Shown here: positions 1 through 8,034 of the stretch, piece by piece
Layout: every line of letters starts with the position of its first letter
Position numbering within the stretch: position 1 is the first letter of the stretch
Source: CBDCMJ01 sp965218875
Lineage (GTDB): Bacteria; Chloroflexota; Dehalococcoidia; Lucifugimonadales; UBA3495
Assembly (NCBI GenBank): GCA_965218875.1
Contig: OZ244707.1
Span: 930,001-994,000, forward strand
Direction: 5' to 3'
Length of the DNA: 64,000 nt
Program-made: the position numbers and the translations under genes
The notes under the pieces: generated by a model
Told to the model about the DNA's origin: nothing
Database searches by the model: none
The model's input: only the letters and a program-made list of their open reading frames with translations

Positions 1-210
1 CGGGCGAACGTCCTCGAAGTCCATATACAACACCTCGATATATTTCGGCTGGCCCACCGCGTAGGACACGGCCCGCGGGTAGGGCGTATTATAGTACCCT
101 AACGCGGGAGGAGTGAACCACCGAGGGTTGGTCCGGGGCGAGATACTCCAGTCCCCGCCCAGACCCCAATCCCCGGTTGGCCGAGGCCGGACGTTGCCGT
201 GGTTGTACAT
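1..210 (-). CDS. partial unidentified protein, 5' end only (runs off the left edge)
   Basis: An open frame enters from the left edge; reading leftward, its first ATG is at 210..208. The 70 visible residues are rich in Trp, Tyr, Asn and Pro (for example NPRWFTPPALGYYNTPYPRA and YAVGQPKYIEVLYMDFEDVR), which looks like real protein rather than a mirror image of another gene, and third positions are GC-rich. I do not recognise the family. The start is uncertain: a TATAAT sits inside the frame on this strand (93..88), so translation could instead begin at the in-frame ATG at 24..22. If the long form is real it overlaps the first codons of the plus-strand gene at about 203. Confidence is moderate that something is coded here, low on the start. 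Confidence 0.42.
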   Translation of the reverse strand, partial: MYNHGNVRPRPTGDWGLGGDWSISPRTNPRWFTPPALGYYNTPYPRAVSYAVGQPKYIEVLYMDFEDVRP

Positions 211-586
211 AGGCGTGTCAATAGCGGCCGGCGCGGCCGCGGCGGGTGTGCTGTGCCTTCTGTTGCTGCTCGCCCTGCGGAAGCGGGAACCCTACGCCGG
301 TTTCCTCCGCCTGAGTCACCGCCGGAAACTCTCCTTCTTCCGGCTCTTGGCGAAGGACAGCCGGGTCCCCCTCTGCCTCAAGCTCCTGTTGCTAGCCGCG
401 GTGGTCTATTTCGTCAGCCCCATCGACTTCCTGCCGGGGATAATAGTTGACGACATAGCATTTGCCCTGGCAGCCCTCATAATCGTGATAAAGTTCATGC
501 CTGGGGACGTACTGCAAAGCCTCCTGGAGGAAGCAGCAGGCGCGGAGCAACCTCCCTCCGCCGAGGGCGTGGAGACCCCCACCTGA
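203..586 (+). CDS. YkvA-like DUF1232 membrane protein
   Basis: Small integral membrane protein. A first hydrophobic segment (roughly residues 2-24) is followed by a basic stretch and then the DUF1232 core, with the signature YFVSPIDFLPGIIVDD spanning a second hydrophobic segment, and a third segment before the acidic C-terminus. The family is widespread but of unknown function; it is usually annotated YkvA-like. I chose TTG at 203 (GTG at 215 is an alternative) because the residues encoded between a possible GTG at 113 and 203 are Arg/Pro-rich and lie opposite a plausible minus-strand coding frame. About 127 aa, close to the usual family length. It is followed 29 bp later by an aldo/keto reductase on the same strand. 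Confidence 0.75.
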   Translation: MYIGVSIAAGAAAAGVLCLLLLLALRKREPYAGFLRLSHRRKLSFFRLLAKDSRVPLCLKLLLLAAVVYFVSPIDFLPGIIVDDIAFALAALIIVIKFMPGDVLQSLLEEAAGAEQPPSAEGVETPT

Positions 587-615
587 ATTTACGGACGGAC
601 TGAAACGGGACGGCT

Positions 616-1419
616 ATGGATAAAACCGAGCTGGGTAAAACTGGAGTGATGGTCTCCGAGATCGGGCTGGGGACCTGGAAGTACAGCGGCGGAGAGGAGC
701 CACTCCGCCGCGGCATGGCGTTGGGCGCCACCTTCATCGATACCGCCGAGATGTACCGCACCGAAGATGTGGTGGGCCGGGCGATCAAGGGCAGCCGCGA
801 CCAGGTGTTCCTGGCCACCAAGGTGTTGGGCAGCAACCTGGGATACGACCAAGTGCTGCGGGCGGCAGAGGCCAGCCTGCGGCGGCTGGACGCCGGGGTA
901 ATCGACCTTTACCAAATACACTGGCCCAACTCTCGTGTGCCCCTCAAGGAAACCATGCGGGCGATGGCCTCCCTGGTGGACTCGGGATCGGTGAAGCACG
1001 TCGGGGTCAGCAATTTTTCGCTGCGAGAACTGCGCGAGGCGCAGGCGGCGATGCCCAACGTGCCCATAGTATCCAACCAGGTGCTGTACAGCCTGAAGCG
1101 CCGGGAAATCGAGCGGGAGCTGCTTCCCTACTGCCAGGAGCACGGGGTGACTGTCATTGCCTACACCCCGCTGGCCGACGGCTCCCTCGCGTCGCGGCCT
1201 CGGCTGCGGCCCGATGACCGCTCCCAGGTGTTGGAGCAGGTGGCCGCCGAGGCGGGCAAGACTATGGCCCAGGTTGCCCTTAACTGGTGCACTTCGCGGC
1301 CCAGCGTGATTGCCATCCCCAAGTCCAACAGCGTGCAACGGACGGAGGAGAACTGCGGCGCGTCGGGATGGCGGCTCTCTCCCGGACAGGTAGCTAGACT
1401 GGACAACGCCTTCGGCTGA
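616..1419 (+). CDS. aldo/keto reductase
   Basis: NAD(P)H-dependent carbonyl reductase of the aldo/keto reductase superfamily, a cytosolic TIM barrel. The catalytic tetrad is visible: Asp and Tyr in FIDTAEMY (about residues 41-48), Lys in FLATKVLGS (about 75), and His in YQIHWPNS (about 105). The cofactor-phosphate region near the C-terminus reads SVIAIPKSNSVQRTEEN. At 267 aa it is slightly shorter than the usual 280-330 aa because the C-terminal substrate loop is short. The physiological substrate cannot be told from sequence. It converges on the MFS exporter gene with a 19-bp gap. Confidence 0.9.
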   Translation: MDKTELGKTGVMVSEIGLGTWKYSGGEEPLRRGMALGATFIDTAEMYRTEDVVGRAIKGSRDQVFLATKVLGSNLGYDQVLRAAEASLRRLDAGVIDLYQIHWPNSRVPLKETMRAMASLVDSGSVKHVGVSNFSLRELREAQAAMPNVPIVSNQVLYSLKRREIERELLPYCQEHGVTVIAYTPLADGSLASRPRLRPDDRSQVLEQVAAEAGKTMAQVALNWCTSRPSVIAIPKSNSVQRTEENCGASGWRLSPGQVARLDNAFG

Positions 1420-1438
1420 GACGGGGAGCCGCCCCTGC

Positions 1439-2932
1439 TTACCGGGCGGTGGATTGGCTTGCCGGTTGCGTCCGGTCCGGGCCCATGGCCAGGGCGGGGA
1501 CTACCGCCACCAGGGCCACCCCGGCCGCCACTCGCAAGAACATGTGAAACACGGAAAGCCCTGCCTGGCTCACCTGGGCGTAATAGTCGCGCACGCGGGA
1601 ATCCAACTGGGCCAACGTCTCGCCGGGCTCCACTAGCGGCAGGTCCAAGCTCACGGTAATAGCCTGGAAATGCTCCACCCCCCACGCAGCCAGGGCCGCC
1701 AGCCCCAGGGTCATCCCCATCATCCGGGCCACCACCACCAGCGAAGCCGCCGTACCCCGGTAGCTCGGCGGAGCAGCGGACAAAGCGCGGGTCATGATGG
1801 GCGTGTTGTTCAGGCCGAAGCCCAGCCCGGCGATCAGCAGGTGCAGGGTCAACCAGGGCTCCGACACGTTCAGGTCCCAGTTGCTGACCAGCCACAAGCC
1901 CAACGCGCTCAGCCCCAGCCCCAGGGCGGTTACCGGGCGAATCCCCAACACCCCCACGAGCCAGCCCCCCAACAACGCTCCCACGGGAATCGCAGTGGTC
2001 ATCCTCAGGAGCCATAAGGCTCCGGTCAGGGGTTCCTCCCCCATCACCGTTCCCGCCATGAGTGGGACGGTCAACATGGCGATGATCAGGGCTATTCCCT
2101 CCAGGCCCTGGGTCAAGCTGGCGGCCACGAAGGCCCTGGACCGATACAGGACCGCACTGACTAGGGGCTGCGCCGCCCGGCGTTGCGAGATGACGAAGAC
2201 CGCCGCCAGCAACAGTCCCGGCGCCCCGATGATGAAGGGAGTCGCGGAGGAGAGGGTGAATACGCCCTGGCGGGAAAGCGCCACCGACAGCACGACCAGA
2301 GCGGCCGCCAGCAACAGCCCTCCCAGGAAGTCAACTCGCTCCCTGGGATTGGACACGTTAGGCAGCAGGAACAGCAGCACAAACAGGACGGCACTCTGGG
2401 GTACGTTGAGCCAGAATATCCACCGCCAGTCGAGGACCGCGATAATCCCGCCTCCGTAGGCGGGGCCCAGCATCGACCCCGCCTCGGCCGCGGCGATGAC
2501 TATGCCCACGGCCATGCCCCGGTGGCGCTCGGGCAACGCGGTGCTGGCCACCGCCAGCCCTATGGGCACAGTGGCCCCACCGCCGATGGCCTGGACCGCC
2601 CTGGCACCCAGCATCCACTCCAGGTTGGGAGAGAGGGCCACCAGAACGGTCCCGACGGAGAAAACCACTAAGCTGGCCTGGTAGACCCGGGAGTAGCCGT
2701 ACACGTCCCCCATCCTGCCGACCAGGGGCATGATCGCCGTGTATCCCAGCAGGTAGGCGGTGACGATCCAGGAGGCGCGGTCCATCTGGGAGAGGGGAAT
2801 TTTCAAGTCCGGCATGATGCTGGGAAGGGCGGTGACCACGACGGTCTGGTCCAGCGCGGTCATGAACGCGCCCAGCCCGATGACGGTCAGCACCAGAGGG
2901 GCCGGCGGCTGCATCCGCCGCGGGACTATCAT
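1439..2932 (-). CDS. MFS transporter, DHA2 (EmrB/QacA-like) family
   Basis: Proton-driven drug or metabolite exporter of the major facilitator superfamily. The 497-aa length and many hydrophobic segments fit the 14-TM DHA2 branch. Family motifs are visible: LDQTVVVTALPSI in TM1 (motif D1), the loop 2-3 motif A as GRMGDVYGYSRVY, and the antiporter motif C as GSMLGPAYGGGI in TM5. The start ATG at 2932 gives a short positive N-terminus before TM1. The lipoprotein gene at 2946-3692 lies just upstream on the same strand, 13 bp away, so the two may be co-transcribed. The substrate is unknown. Confidence 0.9.
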   Translation of the reverse strand: MIVPRRMQPPAPLVLTVIGLGAFMTALDQTVVVTALPSIMPDLKIPLSQMDRASWIVTAYLLGYTAIMPLVGRMGDVYGYSRVYQASLVVFSVGTVLVALSPNLEWMLGARAVQAIGGGATVPIGLAVASTALPERHRGMAVGIVIAAAEAGSMLGPAYGGGIIAVLDWRWIFWLNVPQSAVLFVLLFLLPNVSNPRERVDFLGGLLLAAALVVLSVALSRQGVFTLSSATPFIIGAPGLLLAAVFVISQRRAAQPLVSAVLYRSRAFVAASLTQGLEGIALIIAMLTVPLMAGTVMGEEPLTGALWLLRMTTAIPVGALLGGWLVGVLGIRPVTALGLGLSALGLWLVSNWDLNVSEPWLTLHLLIAGLGFGLNNTPIMTRALSAAPPSYRGTAASLVVVARMMGMTLGLAALAAWGVEHFQAITVSLDLPLVEPGETLAQLDSRVRDYYAQVSQAGLSVFHMFLRVAAGVALVAVVPALAMGPDRTQPASQSTAR

Positions 2933-2945
2933 GCGGGTTACGCGC

Positions 2946-3692
2946 CTATTCCGGGGGAGAAATATCTACCGGCACGTTGATGTCGTACAGGGTCAGTTGG
3001 CGGACCGTCCCAGCTGGGTCGCTGCTTACGACCTGTCCGGAGAGAAGGGCCTGGACAAGGTCGTAAGAGGACCGGTCCACCCACAATTCGAACGCCACGT
3101 CGAAACCTTCTTCGGCCCTCGGGATTAGGCCTCCCAACTCTTGGGACTTGATATTGCCTCGAACGTGGTAGGTATCCGTGTCTCCCAATTGCTCCGGCCC
3201 CACCAGGGTTGGCTGTTCCAGCGCCGCCACGATCTCGGCCATGACGTTGTTCAGGTTCGTTGGCAAGAATGGGAGGGACTCGATGGGCACCTCCCGCCAG
3301 CTACCGGTGATGAAGTCGGTCATGTATGCCGTGTCTCCAATGGCTATGACATCGACCTTAACGAACGAAGCCGGGCGGATGGTCATGCCCTCCATGGTCA
3401 CTTGTACCTTATCCGGGGTGTCCACCACGCCGTAGAACTTATGCACCTCCACCAGGCCGGGGATGAGCTCCGTCGCTCCCGACAGGTGCTCCAGGACGAA
3501 TCCGGCGGAGTCTACGGCAGCCAGGGCTGCCGACGCCTTCTGCACCACCTCCCCGGAATCAACACGGCGCTCCGTGGGAGGCGGTGTAGGAGTCTGGGCC
3601 GGAGCGGCGCCGCACCCGACGGCAACGAGGACCAGCAGCGCGGCTCCCACGATAACTGCCAGGAAAGCTTCGGCCCGTCTTTTCAGTTCCAA
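2946..3692 (-). CDS. LppX/LprAFG-like lipoprotein
   Basis: Secreted lipid-anchored protein. The N-terminus has a basic stretch (LKRRAE), a hydrophobic core and a lipobox ending VAVGC, followed by a Pro/Thr linker (APAQTPTPPPTERR). The roughly 200-residue body alternates short beta segments and has the look of the LppX_LprAFG fold, whose members bind lipids in an envelope cavity. I placed the start at TTG 3692, which overlaps the end of the upstream beta-propeller lipoprotein by 10 bp and implies translational coupling; TTG at 3698 is equally possible. Longer upstream open frame is rejected because it runs antiparallel through that gene. Family assignment is by pattern, so moderate. Confidence 0.72.
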   Translation of the reverse strand: MELKRRAEAFLAVIVGAALLVLVAVGCGAAPAQTPTPPPTERRVDSGEVVQKASAALAAVDSAGFVLEHLSGATELIPGLVEVHKFYGVVDTPDKVQVTMEGMTIRPASFVKVDVIAIGDTAYMTDFITGSWREVPIESLPFLPTNLNNVMAEIVAALEQPTLVGPEQLGDTDTYHVRGNIKSQELGGLIPRAEEGFDVAFELWVDRSSYDLVQALLSGQVVSSDPAGTVRQLTLYDINVPVDISPPE

Positions 3693-5059
3693 GACCAAAA
3701 CGCCAGAGACCCCCCTGCTATATCCAGGGGTGGAGCGACTCCCTTGACATCCAGCACGTATACCCGATTGCCGACGGGGCTTTGGCCGTTTTGCCGGCCG
3801 GCCGCCGGTTCCCGGGTGCCCGCAAAGACCAGGCGGGTGCCATCGGGAGACCACGGGGAGTTGGAGTAGGCGAACTGATCGAAGTAGCTCAACATGGTGA
3901 GTACGGCGGTGGACGGCTGGAAGTACATCAGGAGCTTGCCCGGCTCCCCGGTCAGGCCCGACACCATCCAACGGAACCTGCCCTCATCGAAGTCCACCCC
4001 CACCCACGCGATCTCCTCGCCGGTGGGAGACCAGAAAAACGCGGCGATGTTGTCCTCCGCAACAGTGCGGGGTTCACCTCCGTCGGCGGGGACCACCCGC
4101 AACCGCTGGAAGACAGTGGACGCCCTGGTGAGCCTGTCCGCTACAGCTATACTACCACCGGCCGGCGCCCACGACGCGGCGGCGAAGTCCTCCACCCCCA
4201 CCAAGTCGACCCCGTTCTGCGGTGCGTCGGCCTCAGCCACTACCACGGCTCCACTCGGGGTGTCCTCCCGGATATATGCGAAACGGGCGCCGTCCGGGGA
4301 TAGCGCGGGGGCGCGGAAGTCCCCGGGAACTGTCAAGACCCGCTGTGGAGGAGCGTCGAAGGGCGCATGGGCAAGCAGGATATCCTCGCCGTGGTGCAAC
4401 AAGAGGGACTTGCTATCCGCCGCCCAACCGAAGTAGACGGGCGGCTCCCGTAACACCTGCGCCGGGGGACCCGCGCTCTCGTCGGCCTTGACAAACAGCG
4501 CTAGTCCCTCCGGTGTGACCGCAATGAACGCCAGGTACCTGCCGTCGGGGGACCAATACATGTAGTGAGGCATGGTCCGGGCCACCAAGCCGCCCGACTC
4601 GCCCACAAAGGCAGTCGTTGTACGATTCGTCTCAGTCTCCACAACCACTATTCCGAAAGTGTTGCTTCCCTCACGGCGCTGCACCCTGGTTGCGGCTATC
4701 TTGCTCCCGTCAGGCGACCAGGTAGGCCACGTGTAGAACGATTCCCCATCCCGGGCCTGGGTCAACAGGCCTGGCCGCTGCACCGCGGTCTGCTCCACCT
4801 CTGGGGTAAGAGTCCGGAGATTGCCTCCGTCTCGGTCCACGGTAAACAGCTCCCCTGCGTCATTCACAAATGCGATACGGTCCACAGCAGCCACCGGCCC
4901 CCCAGAGTCAGCAGGGACGGCGGCGCTCTCGATAGTTTCCCCGTCCGTCCCACACCCCATCAGCCCCGCACCCAGCAGGATAACCACCCCCAGAACCGGC
5001 CGGCACTTCTCCAGGCAGCGGCGCCCGCCCGCGCGTACGCTCCAAGTTCCTGGCGACAA
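3683..5059 (-). CDS. WD40-like (TolB-type) beta-propeller lipoprotein
   Basis: Exported lipoprotein: hydrophobic segment with lipobox ending GLMGC near residue 36, then repeated PD40/TolB-type blades. Blade signatures WSPDGSKIAATR, WSPDGRYLAFIA, LSPDGARFAYI, WSPTGEEIAWVG and WSPDGTRLVFAG recur about every 45-60 residues, giving an estimated six blades. It may scaffold envelope complexes or bind a ligand; no enzyme residues are visible. The ATG at 5059 is used; a GTG a few codons later would give a tighter signal peptide. It is the first gene of a two-lipoprotein unit with the overlapping LppX-like gene, possibly extending to the MFS exporter. Confidence 0.85.
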   Translation of the reverse strand: MSPGTWSVRAGGRRCLEKCRPVLGVVILLGAGLMGCGTDGETIESAAVPADSGGPVAAVDRIAFVNDAGELFTVDRDGGNLRTLTPEVEQTAVQRPGLLTQARDGESFYTWPTWSPDGSKIAATRVQRREGSNTFGIVVVETETNRTTTAFVGESGGLVARTMPHYMYWSPDGRYLAFIAVTPEGLALFVKADESAGPPAQVLREPPVYFGWAADSKSLLLHHGEDILLAHAPFDAPPQRVLTVPGDFRAPALSPDGARFAYIREDTPSGAVVVAEADAPQNGVDLVGVEDFAAASWAPAGGSIAVADRLTRASTVFQRLRVVPADGGEPRTVAEDNIAAFFWSPTGEEIAWVGVDFDEGRFRWMVSGLTGEPGKLLMYFQPSTAVLTMLSYFDQFAYSNSPWSPDGTRLVFAGTREPAAGRQNGQSPVGNRVYVLDVKGVAPPLDIAGGSLAFWSWN

Positions 5060-5433
5060 GTGTACGCCTCACTCTAGTCTCCGACGGTGGCCACAGAATA
5101 ACACCCCACCGAATCATACGGCAACGACGGCATGGACGGCGAGAATGGTAAGTTTCCGCGGTGGGAATCATTGAGACCGCCCAACACATCACACCCCCAA
5201 TATTTCTCCCGTCCCCAGAATGTCACTCCGGACCTGCCCGCCCAAGTCTGTCGACTACGGCGCAGCCAACGTTGACAACTACGCCATCATTATGGACTAC
5301 CGCCCGATCCACGCTATTATTGACCCGCCCGATAGCAACAACTTCGGCGCGAGTCAGCGGCCATCCCCCGATGGGAATAAACTTTCTACCAGCCAAGGGG
5401 ACTTATGCACGTCCCGGTGATGCTCCGCCATGC
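5060..5433. other. intergenic stretch without recognised gene
   Basis: About 370 bp between the divergently transcribed beta-propeller lipoprotein gene and obg. It is less GC-rich than its neighbours, and short frames here have no family-like features. It should contain promoters for both directions; the obg-side -10 is annotated separately. No RNA gene or repeat was seen. Confidence 0.5.
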
Positions 5434-5439
5434 TAGAAT
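5434..5439 (+). promoter_or_regulatory. extended -10 promoter for obg-nadD/pyrE
   Basis: TAGAAT preceded by TG-C (TGCTAGAAT), an extended -10 element, about 90 bp before the proposed obg start. No good -35 hexamer lies 16-18 bp upstream, as expected for extended -10 promoters. The same TGCTAGAAT string occurs on the minus strand before the gene at 9718-10755. Confidence 0.5.
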
Positions 5440-5531
5440 AGGGCGAACCGGCGACACCACAGCTTGCGAGAAGACAGTTGTCCCGGGTATCTACCCAGTT
5501 ACTGCTATCATTACGTGCTACAGAACTAGCC

Positions 5532-6833
5532 TTGATAGATACAGTCAGACTTAATATCAGCGCGGGGAACGGAGGAAACGGGTGCATAAGTTTCCTCCGT
5601 TTGAAGTATAACCCCCGTGGCGGCCCCAACGGTGGCGATGGTGGCGACGGCGCCGCCGCGTATATTCAGGGCGACACCTCCCTGAATACTCTCCTGCACC
5701 TGAAGTACAACAGCACCATTTATGCCCCTGCCGGAGCCCACGGCAAGGGCAAGACCCAGCGCGGCCACGATGGCCGCGCTGTCACGATCAACGTGCCTTT
5801 GGGGACGCAGGTATTCCTCCGCGCGAAGGGTGGGTCGCTGACCCTGGTGGCGGACGTGGTCGACGCCTCTCCCCACTTGGTGGCCCGGGGGGGCCGCGGC
5901 GGTTGGGGCAACGCTCATTACGTGTCTTCGACCAACCGGGAGCCGCTGTTGGCGCAACGGGGTGAGCGGGGCGAGAAAGCAGTGCTCTTCCTCGAACTCA
6001 AGCTGCTGGCGGATGTGGGGCTGCTGGCCCGGCCCAACGCTGGCAAGTCTACCCTTTTGTCCCGCTGTTCCGCCGCCAAGCCCAAGGTTGCAGACTATCC
6101 GTTCACCACCGTGGAACCGGCTCTCGGCGTGGTGTCCCGGCACGGGCGGGAGTTTGTCATGATGGAAGTGCCTGGCCTCCTGGAGGGGGCTCACCTGGGG
6201 GTGGGTCTGGGTCAGCAGTTCCTGCGGCACGCTGAGAGGACCAAGCTCTACGTTCACGTCATCGATGGGCTGTCCGCAGACCCGGCGGCAGACTTCCACA
6301 TGCTGAATGAAGAGCTGAGGAGGTTCGGGGGGAGCCTGATGGAGAAACGGCAAATCGTGGCGGTAAACAAGCTCGACGTTACCGAGGTCAGAGAGCGGCA
6401 GGATGAAATTCGGGGGCGGCTCCTGGAGGCCATCAGTGCTCGAACCAACGGATCCGACACCCCTTGGGACTCCTCCGTGTTCTTCATCTCGGCCGCCACG
6501 GGAGAAGGCGTAGACCACCTTGTGGATCGGGTGTCCGAGTTGCTCAGCGTGGCGGCCGCGGATGCTAGTGATACCGCCCCCCACACTATCCCCCCCCTGC
6601 GGTCTCGGCGTGGTAAAGAAGTGGAGAGGGTATACAAGGACGGTGAGGTGTACGTGGTCGAGTCCGAAGACCTGGAGAGATTGGCCGCGTCGGCTGATAC
6701 CAGGGACCAGAGGGTACTACTCCAACTCTGGCGAGAGATGACCCGGAGAGGCCTCGCCCGGCGGCTGGTGGAGGGAGGCATCGAGGTGGGCAACACCATC
6801 CGTATCGGAGGGGTCGAGGTCGAGTGGTTCTGA
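5532..6833 (+). CDS. obg: GTPase Obg/CgtA
   Basis: Ribosome-associated GTPase acting in 50S subunit maturation and stress signalling. Three Obg domains are present in order: the glycine-rich N-terminal Obg fold (SAGNGGNGCISF, GGPNGGDGGDG), the G domain (P-loop ARPNAGKST, switch I ADYPFTTVEP, G3 as EVPG, G4 NKLD, G5 ISAATGEGV), and the C-terminal OCT domain ending IGGVEVEWF. G3 is Glu-x-x-Gly rather than the usual Asp-x-x-Gly. TTG at 5532 is chosen because LIDTVRLNISAGNGG lines up with the usual Obg N-terminus; TTG at 5478 would add 18 residues with no counterpart. The nadD-pyrE fusion starts 1 bp after the stop, so the two are coupled. Confidence 0.93.
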   Translation: MIDTVRLNISAGNGGNGCISFLRLKYNPRGGPNGGDGGDGAAAYIQGDTSLNTLLHLKYNSTIYAPAGAHGKGKTQRGHDGRAVTINVPLGTQVFLRAKGGSLTLVADVVDASPHLVARGGRGGWGNAHYVSSTNREPLLAQRGERGEKAVLFLELKLLADVGLLARPNAGKSTLLSRCSAAKPKVADYPFTTVEPALGVVSRHGREFVMMEVPGLLEGAHLGVGLGQQFLRHAERTKLYVHVIDGLSADPAADFHMLNEELRRFGGSLMEKRQIVAVNKLDVTEVRERQDEIRGRLLEAISARTNGSDTPWDSSVFFISAATGEGVDHLVDRVSELLSVAAADASDTAPHTIPPLRSRRGKEVERVYKDGEVYVVESEDLERLAASADTRDQRVLLQLWREMTRRGLARRLVEGGIEVGNTIRIGGVEVEWF

Positions 6834-6834
6834 C

Positions 6835-8022
6835 ATGCGCGTAGGGGTGTTGGGGGGCACGTTCGACCCCATTCATTACGGCCATCTGCTCGTGGCCGAG
6901 GAGGCCCGGCTACAGTTGCAGTTGGACCGGGTCCTTTTCGTCCCCGCGGGTCAGCCGTGGCTGAAGGCGGGGCAGACGGTCAGCCCTGTTCAGCGCCGGG
7001 TGGAGATGGTGCGCTTGGCGGTGGAGTCCAACCCTTTCTTCGAGGTCTGTCTCGATGAGGTCGATAGGCCGGGGCCTACCTACACCGTCGATACTCTGAG
7101 GTCCCTCAAAGCCCGCATGGGTCCCGGAACCCTGGTGTTCTTCATTCTGGGGGCCGACGCTATGGCCAACTTCCACTTGTGGAAGGAGCCGGAGCGGTTG
7201 CTGGAGCTGAGCCGCTGGGTGGTGGTGGAGCGTCCCGGCTACCGGGAATTGGATGTTGGTGAGTTCGTAAGCCGGTACCCGGGTGCGGCGGAGGCTGTGG
7301 AATTCCTTTCCGTGCCGGTCATGGGTGTCAGCGGCGCGGACATCCGGCGGCGCGCCGCGGCGGGTATGCCCCTTCGCTACCAGGTGCCCGAGGCCGTCGC
7401 CAACTACGTCGAACGGTACAACCTCTACGCCGGCGGCGCGCCGACACTGGTGTGCCCCAGGGGCAAGCTCCTGGAGCTGGCTATCGAACGGGGCGCCCTC
7501 AAGTATGGCCGGTTCACCCTTAGTTCCGGGCGCGAGAGCGGATATTACTTCGATGGGCGCCTGATCAGTCTCGATCCGCAGGGTGCCCGCGCCATCGCGG
7601 CGGCCATGCTGCCCCTGTTGCGCGCCTCCGGAGTTGAGGCGGTTGGGGGTCTCACCCTGGGCGCAGACCCCATCGTGGCCGCCGTCTCCCTGGCCAGCAG
7701 TGTCGACGGGGAGGGTATTCCCGGCTTCATAGTCCGCAAGGAGGCCAAGGCCCACGGGACGGGCCAGAGCATAGAGGGCCCTCTGCGGCCAGGCAGCCGG
7801 GTAGCCATCGTCGACGACGTGTGCACCAGCGGAGGCTCGCTGTTCCAGGCCATAGAGGCGGCTGAGGCGGCCGGGTGTAGGGTGGTCAAGGTGGCTGCGG
7901 TCCTGGACCGGGTCGAGGGCGGCTCCGAGGAATTGCGCCGCCGGGGCTACGATTTCACCGCCCTGCTGCGGGCCAACGCCCAGGGCACGATAGAGGTGGC
8001 GCCGCCGGGGATCGCCGGGTAA
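6835..8022 (+). CDS. fused nicotinate-nucleotide adenylyltransferase / orotate phosphoribosyltransferase
   Basis: One uninterrupted 395-aa frame holds two enzymes. Residues 1 to about 200 are NadD, which makes deamido-NAD from nicotinate mononucleotide and ATP: nucleotidyltransferase motif GGTFDPIHYGH at 7-17 and the C-terminal VSGADIRRR motif. Residues from about 207 to 395 are PyrE, which makes OMP from orotate and PRPP: KYGRFTLSSGRESGYYFDG, the flexible-loop region IVRKEAKAHGTG, and the PRPP-binding motif VAIVDDVCTSGGS. Each half has its normal size, so this is a domain fusion and not an assembly join of fragments. It sits 1 bp after obg, where a stand-alone nadD is common. The fusion ties NAD and pyrimidine synthesis at the level of expression. 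Confidence 0.9.
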   Translation: MRVGVLGGTFDPIHYGHLLVAEEARLQLQLDRVLFVPAGQPWLKAGQTVSPVQRRVEMVRLAVESNPFFEVCLDEVDRPGPTYTVDTLRSLKARMGPGTLVFFILGADAMANFHLWKEPERLLELSRWVVVERPGYRELDVGEFVSRYPGAAEAVEFLSVPVMGVSGADIRRRAAAGMPLRYQVPEAVANYVERYNLYAGGAPTLVCPRGKLLELAIERGALKYGRFTLSSGRESGYYFDGRLISLDPQGARAIAAAMLPLLRASGVEAVGGLTLGADPIVAAVSLASSVDGEGIPGFIVRKEAKAHGTGQSIEGPLRPGSRVAIVDDVCTSGGSLFQAIEAAEAAGCRVVKVAAVLDRVEGGSEELRRRGYDFTALLRANAQGTIEVAPPGIAG

Positions 8023-8034
8023 CGCGGGCCGCAC

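Noticed and set aside
5161..5436. Small plus-strand frames before obg
   Set aside because: Low-complexity Thr/Pro-rich translation without ribosome sites or conserved features.
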